From the NCBI RefSeq assembly GCF_024399335.1, contig NZ_CP075339.1, forward strand, positions 2,666,001 to 2,730,000: DNA of 64,000 bases, written 5' to 3'. The notes under the pieces were generated by a model. That model worked only from the letters and a program-made list of their open reading frames with translations, was not told the DNA's origin and ran no database searches. How positions within the stretch are numbered: the stretch's first letter is position 1; every line of letters starts with the position of its first letter. The position numbers and the translations under genes were made by a program. Below are positions 18,073 to 27,295 of this stretch, in pieces. The DNA is from Leucobacter aridicollis. GTDB lineage: Bacteria > Actinomycetota > Actinomycetes > Actinomycetales > Microbacteriaceae.

Positions 18073-19373
18073 GCGCGGCCCTCCCGGCGGAGCACGCTCG
18101 CGACCTCGGCGACCGCGTCGTCAGCACGCAGCGCCTCGACTGTCGCTGCGAGGTCAGCTTCGCGCGCAGTGTGCGTGCCGATGACGAGCGTCGCGCGCCC
18201 TTCCTCCGAGGTGTTCTGCTCGACGCTCGCTGCCGAGACGCCGTGCGCGGCGAGAATTCCCGCTACCCGAGCGAGCACGCCCGGCTCGTCGCGTACTTCG
18301 AGCATGACCTGGTAGGCGGTGAGCACCTCGCCGACTGGCAGCACGGGGAACTCGGCGTGCGTTGATCCGGGGATGCCTGGGCCGCCGACGACGTGGCGTC
18401 GGGCCGCCGAGACGAGATCTCCGAGCACTGCTGAGGCGGTCTCGTTGCCGCCGGCGCCGGCGCCGTAGAACATGAGTTCGCCTGCGGCTTCAGCCTCAAC
18501 GAACACCGCGTTCTTGCCCTCGTGCACGGCTGCGAGCGGGTGTTCCCGCGGGATGAGCGCCGGGTAGACCCGAACCGATACCCCGTCGGTGCCGTCGGAC
18601 GCGGCAAGCCGCTCTGCGACAGCGAGGAGCTTGATAACGAACCCGGCGTGGCGAGCGGCAGTAATCTGCTCGAGCGTCACCGCGGTGATGCCCTCGCGGT
18701 ACACCGCGCTTTCGGGCACTTCGGTGTGGAACGCGATGCTCGCAAGGATTGTCGCCTTCTGCGCAGCGTCAAACCCCTCGACGTCGAGCGTCGGGTCCGC
18801 CTCGAGGAAGCCAAGGTCGCTCGCGAGCTTCATCGCGTCTTCGGCCGACTCGCCAAACCTGTCCATGCGGTCCAGGATGTAGTTTGTCGACCCATTCACG
18901 ATTCCCATCACGCGGGTGATGTGGTCGCCTGCGAGACTCTCGCGCAGCGGGCGAAGGATCGGGATCGCTGCGGCGACAGACGCCTCGTAGAGCAGCTGCG
19001 CGCCGACCTGGTCGGCGGCGTCGGAGAGCTCGCGGCCGTGCGCGGCGATGAGCGCCTTGTTCGCGGTGACGACGTCAGCGCCGCCGCCGAGGGCGAGCAG
19101 GATCAGTGAGCGCGCCGGCTCGATGCCACCCATGAGCTCGATGACGATGTCAGCGCCCTGTACGAGGCGCTCTGCGTCAGTCGTGAACAGTTCGCGTGGC
19201 AGTTCAACGTCGCGCTCAGCGTCGAGGGAGCGCACGGCAATGCCGTCGAGTACGAGATTCGCGCCAATACGGGCGGCGAGCTCGTCACCGTTCTCGAGAA
19301 TCAGGCGGGCCACCTGGGCGCCCACCGACCCGCAGCCAAGCAGTGCAACTCGAAGGTCTCGATACGCGTTCAA
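18069..19373 (-). CDS. hom: Homoserine dehydrogenase with ACT domain
   Basis: About 434 residues converting aspartate semialdehyde to homoserine. The N-terminal NAD(P) loop is LLGCGSVGAQVARLI. The catalytic domain has VNGSTNYILDRM and LGFLEADPTLDVEGFDAA. A C-terminal ACT domain (VMLEVRDEPGVLARVAGIL) is expected to give feedback control by threonine. I chose the TTG at 19373 because AGGAGA stands seven bases upstream; the longer frame to 19430 would overlap the lysA end. Confidence 0.95.
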   Translation of the reverse strand: MNAYRDLRVALLGCGSVGAQVARLILENGDELAARIGANLVLDGIAVRSLDAERDVELPRELFTTDAERLVQGADIVIELMGGIEPARSLILLALGGGADVVTANKALIAAHGRELSDAADQVGAQLLYEASVAAAIPILRPLRESLAGDHITRVMGIVNGSTNYILDRMDRFGESAEDAMKLASDLGFLEADPTLDVEGFDAAQKATILASIAFHTEVPESAVYREGITAVTLEQITAARHAGFVIKLLAVAERLAASDGTDGVSVRVYPALIPREHPLAAVHEGKNAVFVEAEAAGELMFYGAGAGGNETASAVLGDLVSAARRHVVGGPGIPGSTHAEFPVLPVGEVLTAYQVMLEVRDEPGVLARVAGILAAHGVSAASVEQNTSEEGRATLVIGTHTAREADLAATVEALRADDAVAEVASVLRREGRA

Positions 19374-19419
19374 CCGTTGTTCTCCTGTTTTCTGTGAAGT
19401 CACGTTTTGATTGTCGCGG

Positions 19420-20823
19420 TTAGGCGACAACGCTCTGAGCGAGCAAGTCTTCTTCGGTCTGGCCGCGCACGATGACGCGGCTCTCGCCGCCGCGAATTGC
19501 GACTACTGGCGGCCGTGGGACAAAGTTGTAGTTGCTTGACAGCGCCCAGCAGTACGCGCCTGTCACGGCGACGGCGAGCGTGTCGCCGGGCTGGACGTCT
19601 GCGGGGAGCTCGTCGCGGTACACGACGATGTCGCCGGATTCGCAGTGCTTGCCGACGACGCGCACGAGTGCCGGAGCTGCCTCGCTCGCTCGGTTCGCGA
19701 TCCGCACGTGGTAGTCCGAGCCGTACAGCGCTGGGCGCGCGTTGTCGCTCATACCTCCGTCGACGCTCACGTAGAGCCGCTCGGTGTAGCCGCGGTCGAT
19801 CGGGTCTGCGGCGCCCGTTCCAGTGAGATCGACGCGCTTGGTTGTGCCAACCGTGTACAGCGTCACACCTGACTGGCCGACGACGGCGCGACCGGGCTCG
19901 AACGCGAGGTGCGGGATCGCGATCCCTGCTTCGGCGGACGCCTCTGCGACGATGTCGGCGAGCTGCCTCGCAATGTCGGCCACGTTCGGCGCCTCGCCTG
20001 CCTGTTCGGGCGTGTAGGCGATGCCGAAGCCACCGCCGAGGTTGAGCTCAGGGATCTGTCGCCCGGCGATCTCTGCGAGCTCGACGTAGACGCCAAGGAG
20101 GCGGCGCGCCGACTCACGGAACCCTTCCGTCGCAAAGATCTGCGAACCGATGTGGCAATGCAGGCCGACGAAGTCGAGGCCGTCATGCGACACGATCTCG
20201 CGAACGAGCGCGGGCGCGTCTGTGAGTGGCATGCCGAACTTCTGGTCTTCGTGCGCCGTCGCGAGGTAGTCGTGAGTCGACGCGTGCACGCCGCTGTTCA
20301 CGCGGAGACGAACGCGCTGACGCTTCCCGGCGGCGGCAGTCGCGGCAGCGATGCGCGCGACCTCAATCTCACTATCGATGATGATTGTTCCGACGCCGGC
20401 CTCAACAGCGCGGGCGATCTCACCCTCAGACTTGTTGTTTCCGTGAAATCCGATCTTCGCGGGATCAACGCCTGCGGCGAGCGCGACCATGAGCTCCCCG
20501 CCGCTGGCGACGTCGATCGCGAGGCCCTCTTCGGCCATCCACTGCGCTGTCTGCACGCTCAAGAATGCCTTGCTTGCGTAGTACACGGTTGCGTCGGTGC
20601 CAACGCGCTGTGCCTCGCCGCGGAGCGCGTCACGGATCTCGCGCGCTGTCGCTCGCGTTGCGTCCTCGTCGATGACATAGAGCGGTGAACCAAACTGCTC
20701 GACGAGTTCCGTGGCTCGGACGCCACCAATCTTCAGTACGCCGCATTCGCTACCACGGCGGGCACCGCGGGGAAAGACACGGTCGTCGATCGCATTGACG
20801 TCGCGGGTTCGGTGATCGGTCAT
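19420..20823 (-). CDS. lysA: Diaminopimelate decarboxylase
   Basis: LysA makes lysine from meso-diaminopimelate. The roughly 467-residue PLP barrel enzyme has the PLP lysine in VYYASKAFLS, the HCHIGSQ motif and the LNLGGGFGIAY segment. The ATG at 20823 (MTDHRTRDVNA) follows GAGGAG by six bases, so the longer frame to 20892 is not used. It precedes hom by 46 bases in the same direction, as in other actinobacteria. Confidence 0.96.
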   Translation of the reverse strand: MTDHRTRDVNAIDDRVFPRGARRGSECGVLKIGGVRATELVEQFGSPLYVIDEDATRATAREIRDALRGEAQRVGTDATVYYASKAFLSVQTAQWMAEEGLAIDVASGGELMVALAAGVDPAKIGFHGNNKSEGEIARAVEAGVGTIIIDSEIEVARIAAATAAAGKRQRVRLRVNSGVHASTHDYLATAHEDQKFGMPLTDAPALVREIVSHDGLDFVGLHCHIGSQIFATEGFRESARRLLGVYVELAEIAGRQIPELNLGGGFGIAYTPEQAGEAPNVADIARQLADIVAEASAEAGIAIPHLAFEPGRAVVGQSGVTLYTVGTTKRVDLTGTGAADPIDRGYTERLYVSVDGGMSDNARPALYGSDYHVRIANRASEAAPALVRVVGKHCESGDIVVYRDELPADVQPGDTLAVAVTGAYCWALSSNYNFVPRPPVVAIRGGESRVIVRGQTEEDLLAQSVVA

Positions 20824-20997
20824 TTGACGCTCCTCGGCTCTGGGTGGGTGTCGCGTGGACGCTCGGACGCTCGGAGGGCTGCACACTTGCACCCCGTGGC
20901 GAGCGGACCCGGCTTGGCCCCTGAAGCCGCGCGAACGGATAACGAGTCCGAACGAACCTCTCTATCTTAATGGGCGTAGCGTTCCCGAACACGGATG

Positions 20998-22518
20998 TTA
21001 CGAAACAGGGCTCCACTCAGGTTCGACGGCCGCGAGCACCTGCAGTCCCGGCTCCCCCGCAAGCGGTTTCGTGCCAGTCTCGTCGGCGATGGCGACGGTC
21101 ATGCTCTGCACGAGCGGTGCACTCAGACCGATGAGGCGTATGTCACACACGAGCGCGCCCTGCGCGCAGTCGATCCGCCAGCGCAGATGGGCAGCATCGG
21201 AGGCACCGACGATCCGATTCGAGAACGCGGGCTGTGCCACGGGCGCCCCGACAGCCTGCGTCAGTTCCGCGATCCGGCTCGTGCGTACCGCGTCTGGTAC
21301 ATCGGCGAAGAAGTTACTTGAGGTGACGTGCGCCGCGCCGGCGAGCGGTTCTCCCTCGCGGATCAGTGTGTCGAGCAGGGCCCCGGCCTCGAAGGCGAGC
21401 CCCCATGGCCTCACCGTGCGGGGCGGGATCGCGTTCGCCTGCAGCACCCCCGCGTGCGCGGCCATCGCGAGGGTGTCGGCGCGAAACGCGTCTGAGTTAC
21501 CGAACACGACAACCCCGACGCCCGAGTCAATGTGCCAGCGCATGTTCGAGGAGAACCCCGGAAGGCCGCCCGAATGATCAACAGTCGCGCCGAGTCGCCT
21601 ATCGTGCGCAGGGAAGAGCCCAAGACCGTACCCGAGGCTCGTGAGGTCGCGAAACTCGGTGCTGTTGGGAACGGGGATGGGGGTATGCACGCGCTGCATC
21701 TCCACCCGCCCGCGGGCACTCAATAGCTCGGGCGCGACTGGCTCGTCGGTGTACCCGGAAGCAAGGAACCAAGACCACTTTGCAATGTCGTCGACTGTGC
21801 TGAATAGGCCACCAATACACGCGAGCGCCCCCTCGCCGATAAATGGCTCCTCGACAAACGTCGCGCCGGCGTCAAAAGATCGAAAGCCGGAGGCGACATC
21901 CGTGCCTGCGTCGTACTGATCGACCGCGAACCGCGTGCCCGTCAGCTTGAGCGGCTCAATGAACCGCTCTTTTACTTCTTCCTCGACGGGGCGGCCGACG
22001 ACGGCCTCAACGACGCGCCCCACGAGCGACATTCCAAGGTTTGAGTATTGGTATCCGACGCCGGGCGCAGCGGTGAGCTCGATTCCCTCGGCGAACAGGC
22101 TCGCAATGTAGTCGCGGCTCGACCCCAGCTGCCTGTCGGCCCAAGCGTTGTCCTCGGGCATGCCAGATCGGTTCGATAGCAGCTCACCGACGGTAACCGG
22201 GTAGTCGGTGTCCCTGTACATGAACCGCATCCCTGGGAGATAGTGCGCAACTGGCGCGGCAAGGTTTAGGAGGCCGGCCTCGTCGAGTGCGAGCGCCGTT
22301 GCGGCGAGGAAGCTCTTCGACATCGAGGCGATCCTGAACACTGTCTCTCGGCTCACGGCCGAACCATCGAGCCGCGGCTCCCCCACCCCGTGCCAGGCGA
22401 TGACGCCCGTCGCATCAAACGCCGCAATGGAGACAGCCGGCGCAAGCGTTCCAGCGTAGTCGACGACTGCGGCTTCGAGAACTGCGATGGTATTGGCGGT
22501 GTCGAGCGGGTGGTGCAT
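20998..22518 (-). CDS. Class C beta-lactamase-like serine hydrolase
   Basis: About 506 residues of the beta-lactamase/penicillin-binding-protein-like family (PF00144). The catalytic SxxK is SMSK at residues 65-68, the YxN motif is YSN in VGYQYSNLGMSLVG, and the third motif is HSGG in VDHSGGLPGF. There is no clear signal peptide from the ATG at 22518, which has GAAGGAA seven bases upstream. Such proteins include esterases and D-aminopeptidases; the C-terminal 150 residues are unfamiliar. It splits the usual argS-lysA neighbourhood. Confidence 0.83.
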   Translation of the reverse strand: MHHPLDTANTIAVLEAAVVDYAGTLAPAVSIAAFDATGVIAWHGVGEPRLDGSAVSRETVFRIASMSKSFLAATALALDEAGLLNLAAPVAHYLPGMRFMYRDTDYPVTVGELLSNRSGMPEDNAWADRQLGSSRDYIASLFAEGIELTAAPGVGYQYSNLGMSLVGRVVEAVVGRPVEEEVKERFIEPLKLTGTRFAVDQYDAGTDVASGFRSFDAGATFVEEPFIGEGALACIGGLFSTVDDIAKWSWFLASGYTDEPVAPELLSARGRVEMQRVHTPIPVPNSTEFRDLTSLGYGLGLFPAHDRRLGATVDHSGGLPGFSSNMRWHIDSGVGVVVFGNSDAFRADTLAMAAHAGVLQANAIPPRTVRPWGLAFEAGALLDTLIREGEPLAGAAHVTSSNFFADVPDAVRTSRIAELTQAVGAPVAQPAFSNRIVGASDAAHLRWRIDCAQGALVCDIRLIGLSAPLVQSMTVAIADETGTKPLAGEPGLQVLAAVEPEWSPVS

Positions 22519-22740
22519 GCGGGTTCCTTCGGTACATCGTTGAACAGGGTGCGCCTTGCCACCATATGCCCACGTTGCGGTTGCTGCCCAACCCCTCGCT
22601 GGTGGTAACTCCGCGGACACACCCGGGAAATGCATGCAAGCGAATACAAATCGACTCTAATTGGTTACACACGGTACACCCACGCAACCGCCAGTAGCAC
22701 GCATGGTGCTCCATCGGTTGCCCATCGAAAGGACCCCATC

Positions 22741-23487
22741 ATGGGAAGCTTCATCGAAGATTTCTTCAAAGGCCGAGATACCGGACTCGTCATCGACTGG
22801 ACGCAGATGCCGACGTACAACACGATCATGGCAGTCGCCGCCGGTGCCGGCCTCATCTTCGTGTACATGCTCGGCCGCGCCCTCGTTCGTGACCGCGACT
22901 TCAAGGCCGAAGGGTGGGCACTCACAGCCGGCGTACTCGGCCTGATCCTCACCACAACCGGCCTGCACATGACGCTCGAGTGGCCGTTCGCGATGTACTT
23001 CCCGTTCGACAACATCGTCTTCGGCGAACCGAGCCTCGCGTTCGGTGTGCTGCTGCTCGCCGCATCACTGTACCTCTGGAAGCGCGGCGACCAAATCGTT
23101 GCAGCGGAGGACCGTGCAGCCGAAGCCGCCGCAGTGGCCCGCCCGATGAGCATCTTCGTGCTCGGCATGGGCCTCGCGCTCTTCGGCATCGCACTTGCCG
23201 GTCTCGTCTTCCAGCTGTTCGCGGCACCCGCGGAGGAGCCAATCTCGGGCATCGTCGCCGACTACCCGATGATCGAGGCGACCTTCATGTCGCTGCTGTT
23301 CGCGTTCGTCGGACTCGGCGCAGCACTGTTCCCCATCGCGCTACGCGGGTTCTCGTCGAAGCAGCCGCTGTCAGGCGTCGCGAAGCTCGTCGGCGTGTCA
23401 TGGCTCGTCACCGGCATCATCTTCTTGCTCTTCGGCGCGATGAACTTCTTCACCCACATCGGGCTCATCGTCAACACGATGCAGTAA
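22741..23487 (+). CDS. DUF981-like polytopic membrane protein
   Basis: The 248 residues contain about six hydrophobic segments, starting with TIMAVAAGAGLIFVYMLGRA after a conserved-looking start with DWTQMPTYN. I recall this pattern from DUF981 family membrane proteins, which have no known function. The ATG at 22741 follows AAAGGA; the frame is open further upstream but without a better site. It is alone on its strand here, with its own 220-base upstream region. Confidence 0.75.
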   Translation: MGSFIEDFFKGRDTGLVIDWTQMPTYNTIMAVAAGAGLIFVYMLGRALVRDRDFKAEGWALTAGVLGLILTTTGLHMTLEWPFAMYFPFDNIVFGEPSLAFGVLLLAASLYLWKRGDQIVAAEDRAAEAAAVARPMSIFVLGMGLALFGIALAGLVFQLFAAPAEEPISGIVADYPMIEATFMSLLFAFVGLGAALFPIALRGFSSKQPLSGVAKLVGVSWLVTGIIFLLFGAMNFFTHIGLIVNTMQ

Positions 23488-23502
23488 CGCGCGGGCGCGG
23501 TG

Positions 23503-23531
23503 CCTGCGGCGGCTTTCGCGCTAGCCGCAGG
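23503..23531. terminator. Possible bidirectional terminator between DUF981 and lmeA-like genes
   Basis: An eight-base inverted repeat (CCTGCGGC and GCCGCAGG) flanks a 13-base loop between two converging genes and covers the stop codon of the LmeA-like gene. There is no T run. Confidence 0.4.
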
Positions 23532-24267
23532 TGCCGAGCTCCTGCTGCTGCGGGTTCGACAGGAAGTCAGGTGAGAGCGCGAACTCGACCCTGGCGCCGT
23601 TCTTCGTGATCCTAATATCGCTGAGCGTCGCGCCCGCCGGCAGCCACTCCTTCACGCAGAGCTGACGCTCCGACAGCAGCGGGTCGAGGAGGCCACCTGT
23701 CGCCGAGGCAAGCTGCTCAACAGACAGATCAAAACCCACAGCCGACAGGCCGCGCGGCTCGACGAGCACCTCACCGTCGACTGCCGTAAGGCCAAGCGTC
23801 GCCTCGATCGGCACGGTGAACCCGAGCGCGTCGAGCTGCCTGCCAACGACGAGCTCGCCGCTGCTTGTCTTGCCAGAATCAACGACGCCGTTCGTAAGCA
23901 GCGAAATCATCGGGCCGAGGTCGGCCGTCGGCACATAGATCGCCGCCGTCGCACCCGTCATGTCACCCTTCGACGGGTCGAACGGCGACCGGTCAGCCGA
24001 GAAAATGAGCGTCGCGCGCACTCCGTCAGCGACGGGTGCGTCGGGAATCTCCACGGTGATATCGCCGACGCCACCACCGATCGCGTGCAGCAGTGCCGAA
24101 CCACCCATGTCGACCTCGACAGGATGGCTGCTCGGAATGCCGAGCTGCTCCTGCGCAATCGTCTTCACCACGCCGGGAATCGCGAGCCGGAGCCCCCACT
24201 CCCCGAGCCCAGCGAGCACTCCCAACGTCACGACGAGGGCGATGACAATCTTGAGCGCGCGCCGCAT
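23521..24267 (-). CDS. LmeA/DUF2993 family phospholipid-binding protein
   Basis: The 248 residues begin with an uncleaved or cleaved hydrophobic segment (LKIVIALVVTLGVLAGLGEWG) followed by an extracytoplasmic DUF2993 domain. In mycobacteria the family member LmeA binds phospholipid and supports lipomannan maturation. The start lies four bases after the argS stop, so it is probably co-transcribed with argS. The function in this organism is inferred from the family only. Confidence 0.8.
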   Translation of the reverse strand: MRRALKIVIALVVTLGVLAGLGEWGLRLAIPGVVKTIAQEQLGIPSSHPVEVDMGGSALLHAIGGGVGDITVEIPDAPVADGVRATLIFSADRSPFDPSKGDMTGATAAIYVPTADLGPMISLLTNGVVDSGKTSSGELVVGRQLDALGFTVPIEATLGLTAVDGEVLVEPRGLSAVGFDLSVEQLASATGGLLDPLLSERQLCVKEWLPAGATLSDIRITKNGARVEFALSPDFLSNPQQQELGTCG

Positions 24268-24270
24268 ACG

Positions 24271-25959
24271 CTAGAGCCGCTCTGGCGCCGACACACCCAG
24301 CAGGTCGAGGCCGTTTCGGAGCACCTGTCCCGCGGCGTCGTTCAGCCACAGGCGCGTACGGTGCACGTCTTCGACTGGCTCCTCGCCGAGCGGAATCACG
24401 CGGCAGTTGTCGTACCAGCGGTGGTACACGGCGGCGAGCTCCTCAAGGAAACGGGCGATCCGGTGTGGCTCACGCAGCTCGGCAGCGCCAGCAACAATAC
24501 CCGGGTACTGCTGCAGCTTACCGAGCAGATCGGTCTCGGTCTCGTGCGTGAGCAGCTCGGGCGCGAACACCTCGCGGGTGATCCCAGCTGCGGCCGCATT
24601 TCGATCAACTGCACATGTACGCGCGTGCGCATACTGCACGTAGAAGACAGGATTGTCGTTCGTGCGGCTGCGCACCTTCTCGCCGTCGAGCGAGAGCGGC
24701 GAATCAGCCGGGTAGCGTGCGAGCCAGTAGCGCAGCGCGTCTGAGCCGAGCCACTCAAGCAAATCGTCGAGCTCAATAATGTTGCCCGCGCGCTTCGACA
24801 GCTTCGCACCGTTAAGGTTCACGAGCTGACCGATGAGCACGGTGATGCTCTTCTCAACGTCGTCACCAGCTGCGCCCGCGATCGCGGTCAGACGACCGAT
24901 GTAGCCGTGGTGATCCGCGCCGAGCAGGTAGATCTTCTCGGTGAAGCCCCGATCCATCTTGTCGAGGTAGTAGGCCGCGTCGGCGGCGAAGTAGGTGTAG
25001 ATGCCGTTGCCGCGCGTGAACACGCGATCCTTATCGTCGCCGAATGCGGTCGTGCGCACCCAGATCGCGTCGTCCTCCTCGAAGACGTGGCCCTGCTCGC
25101 GCAGCCGATCCACAGCGAGCTCGATGGGGCTCGGCTCGCCGTTCTCGCCCTTCGCGTGCAGCGTGCGCTCCGAGAAGAACACGTCGAAGTGCACGTTGAA
25201 GCGCTCGAGCGAATCCTTGATCTCGGCGAGCTGCAGCTGGTACGCGAGCTCCTGCACCTGCTCGAGGGCAGCGTCGCGGTCGTTCGCCGCGAGCTCACCA
25301 ACGGTAGGCAGCTGCTCGCGCACCTTCGCGCCGAGCGCCTGAATGTACTCGCCCGGGTACGCGTCCTCCGGAGCTTCCTCGCCGAGCACGGCCGCGAGCA
25401 CCGAGCGCCCGAACTTGTTCATCTGCGAGCCGGCATCGTTGATGTAGTACTCGTTCGTCACCTCTGCGCCCGCGGCACGAAGCACGCGCGCGGTCGAGTC
25501 GCCCAGGGCAGCCCATCGGGTGTGGCCCATGTGCAGCGGACCCGTGGGGTTCGCGCTCACAAACTCGAGGTTGATGCGCTGTCCAGCGAGCGAATCATTG
25601 CGGCCGTACGCGGCGCCCTGCTCGACGACGCGCCGCGCGGTCTCGCCCGCGCTCGCGGCGTCGAGGGTGATGTTCATGAACCCGGGGCCCGCGATCTCAA
25701 CCTTCGCGACGCCATCGATCTTCTCGATCTCGGCGGCGAGCTCCTGCGCGAGCTCGCGCGGATTCGTGCCAATCCGCTTTGCGAACTTCATCGCGACGTT
25801 CGACGCCCAGTCACCATGCTCTCGGCTCTTGGGTCGCTCCAGTTGCGTGTCCTGCTCGGACACGACAATCTCAGCTGCGTCCCCGCCGCGGGCGGCGAAG
25901 TTGGCTGCGAGGATCTGGGCAAGGGCCTGTGCAAGTTCTAGAGGCGTCACGAGGGTCAA
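24271..25959 (-). CDS. argS: Arginyl-tRNA synthetase
   Basis: ArgS charges tRNA-Arg. The 562 residues have the N-terminal Arg-tRNA additional domain, the HIGH-type motif HMGHTR in NPTGPLHMGHTRWAALGD, the KMSKS-like LSKRAGN, and a C-terminal DALR anticodon-binding domain. The start is uncertain: TTG at 25959 or GTG at 25950, neither with a strong ribosome site. A tRNA-Arg gene lies 85 bases away on the other strand. Confidence 0.96.
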   Translation of the reverse strand: MTLVTPLELAQALAQILAANFAARGGDAAEIVVSEQDTQLERPKSREHGDWASNVAMKFAKRIGTNPRELAQELAAEIEKIDGVAKVEIAGPGFMNITLDAASAGETARRVVEQGAAYGRNDSLAGQRINLEFVSANPTGPLHMGHTRWAALGDSTARVLRAAGAEVTNEYYINDAGSQMNKFGRSVLAAVLGEEAPEDAYPGEYIQALGAKVREQLPTVGELAANDRDAALEQVQELAYQLQLAEIKDSLERFNVHFDVFFSERTLHAKGENGEPSPIELAVDRLREQGHVFEEDDAIWVRTTAFGDDKDRVFTRGNGIYTYFAADAAYYLDKMDRGFTEKIYLLGADHHGYIGRLTAIAGAAGDDVEKSITVLIGQLVNLNGAKLSKRAGNIIELDDLLEWLGSDALRYWLARYPADSPLSLDGEKVRSRTNDNPVFYVQYAHARTCAVDRNAAAAGITREVFAPELLTHETETDLLGKLQQYPGIVAGAAELREPHRIARFLEELAAVYHRWYDNCRVIPLGEEPVEDVHRTRLWLNDAAGQVLRNGLDLLGVSAPERL

Positions 25960-26043
25960 GTCTACCGCCAGCCCAGCTCGCGCCCGACCCTGTGCAAAAA
26001 ACGCCGCTGGAGGTGCGCTAGGCTTGGGGAGTTACATCTGCTC

Positions 26044-26116
26044 GCCTCCGTAGCTCAGGGGATAGAGCGCCGGTTTCCGGTACCGTAGGTCGGGGGTTCG
26101 AATCCCTCCGGGGGCA
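26044..26116 (+). tRNA. tRNA-Arg (anticodon CCG)
   Basis: A 73-base cloverleaf. The acceptor arms GCCTCCG and CGGGGGC pair with one G-U. The D arm is GCTC...GAGC. The anticodon loop TTCCGGT holds CCG at 26077-26079. The T arm GGGGG-TTCGAAT-CCCTC follows, with discriminator A and no encoded CCA. It reads CGG arginine codons. Confidence 0.95.
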
Positions 26117-26125
26117 CTTGTGACA

Positions 26126-26162
26126 CGGCTTCAGCGCCCAGCGCTGGAGCCGTTTCTGTTTT
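26126..26162 (+). terminator. Terminator of the tRNA-Arg transcript
   Basis: A 12-pair stem (CGGCTTCAGCGC with GCGCTGGAGCCG, one T-G pair) with a three-base loop is followed by TTTCTGTTTT, ten bases after the tRNA end. Confidence 0.85.
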
Positions 26163-26358
26163 ACGGAGGTGGTTGTGGCGGCGGTCGTCGTTGGCTCGAT
26201 CACGACGACCATAATCGCCTTCACGCTCCAAAACTCAAGATGACTACCTCAGAGCACGCTCAAAGCAGAACGGGAAACACCACCCCAGGGCCCACCCAGC
26301 AAGGCGATGTCGCGGCAATGCACGAGTTCTCGATCCAGGTACTGACAGCGGAACTAAA

Positions 26359-26946
26359 ATGCTGGGCGTGGCCAGGCTCCTCACCCCTATGCTGCCGGAT
26401 CGTCTTGACGGCGGCCGCCTCGGTGGCACTCCCCCGATGGCCCTTGATGGGCACCCGCTGCTCGACACTCATCGCTATCTGATGACGCTGCCCGCCGAAA
26501 TCTCTCCCTGGACCGGAGGAGCCGAGGTGTCATTGCTCCTCCGCACGGGGTTCTCTGTTGGGGATGACGACCGCGAGTATCCGAACCTACCGGTGCGCGC
26601 GATTATGCATGCACCGTCGCCTCGCGGAAACAGGGAAGATGCGACCTGGCCTGGGCTGCGTGCCGCCGCGTTGGGGAATATGCCTGACTCCACTGCTACG
26701 CCAGCATTGGTCCGCGTTGGTGACGCGCCGGAGGTGGCACGGCGGGAGAACGCGCACGCTGACGCCGTTCGGGCAGACGGGCATTCTTTCCTGTTCCAGA
26801 TCGACGAGGACGGCTGGCCAGTCGACGGAGACCTGGGGGACGTTATCGAGGAGTACCTGTGGGGGTACGGGGTCGCGTACTTTTTCGGTACGCCGGGCGC
26901 TGACGGAGTGGTCCGCGACATCCTCGCGGGCTTCATCGACCTCTGA
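26359..26946 (+). CDS. Hypothetical protein, possibly DUF1963-like
   Basis: An open frame of 195 residues downstream of the tRNA. I do not firmly recognise it. The segments FLFQIDEDGWPVDGDLGD and LWGYGVAYFFGTPGADG recall the DUF1963 style of cytoplasmic proteins that read 'QID...G..YFF'. The ATG at 26359 has only AGCGGA upstream, and the ATGs at 26389 or 26482 are alternatives. It is isolated between the tRNA and a 350-base gap, and its real status is moderately likely. Confidence 0.5.
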   Translation: MLGVARLLTPMLPDRLDGGRLGGTPPMALDGHPLLDTHRYLMTLPAEISPWTGGAEVSLLLRTGFSVGDDDREYPNLPVRAIMHAPSPRGNREDATWPGLRAAALGNMPDSTATPALVRVGDAPEVARRENAHADAVRADGHSFLFQIDEDGWPVDGDLGDVIEEYLWGYGVAYFFGTPGADGVVRDILAGFIDL

Positions 26947-27295
26947 CCCACGCACACTCCGACTCTTGAGATTCCGCAAGGTCTGTCGGCAACAAGGTAC
27001 AGCTGCAGTCGCTCGCATCAGTTTTCGAACCTGGCGACGTGGGTGCCGAAGCTCTTAGAGATCTGCGTGGGTGTCACGCTTGGGGCGCCGCCCAACAGGA
27101 TGTTTACGTTGTCGTCGCAGAACTCTTTCTGGCAGCGAGCGGGATGGGTTCATCCTTCAAGACAAGCAGAATCTATCCATGTCGCATGCCAGCAAAAGTA
27201 ACGCATCACACCTTTGCGATCGGACACTCACGACAGACCCAACCACCACAACAATTAGCTAGCTTGTCTAGTAATATTCCTGTATTGTCTATTCC
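26947..27295. other. 350-base gap with lower GC upstream of the acyl-CoA ligase
   Basis: No frame in this stretch looks like a real gene. The last 120 bases are clearly richer in A and T than the surroundings, as expected for a promoter of the gene that begins at 27296. I see no convincing -35/-10 pair at the normal distance. The first part could be a decayed gene. Confidence 0.4.

Noticed and set aside
26044..26116. tRNA-Arg as an active attachment site
   Set aside because: No direct repeat of the tRNA 3' end and no integrase gene were seen in the window.
26018..26224. Minus-strand frame with DSNPRPTVPETGALSP
   Set aside because: It is antisense to the tRNA-Arg gene. This peptide type is a well-known false gene that arises from tRNA genes read on the other strand.
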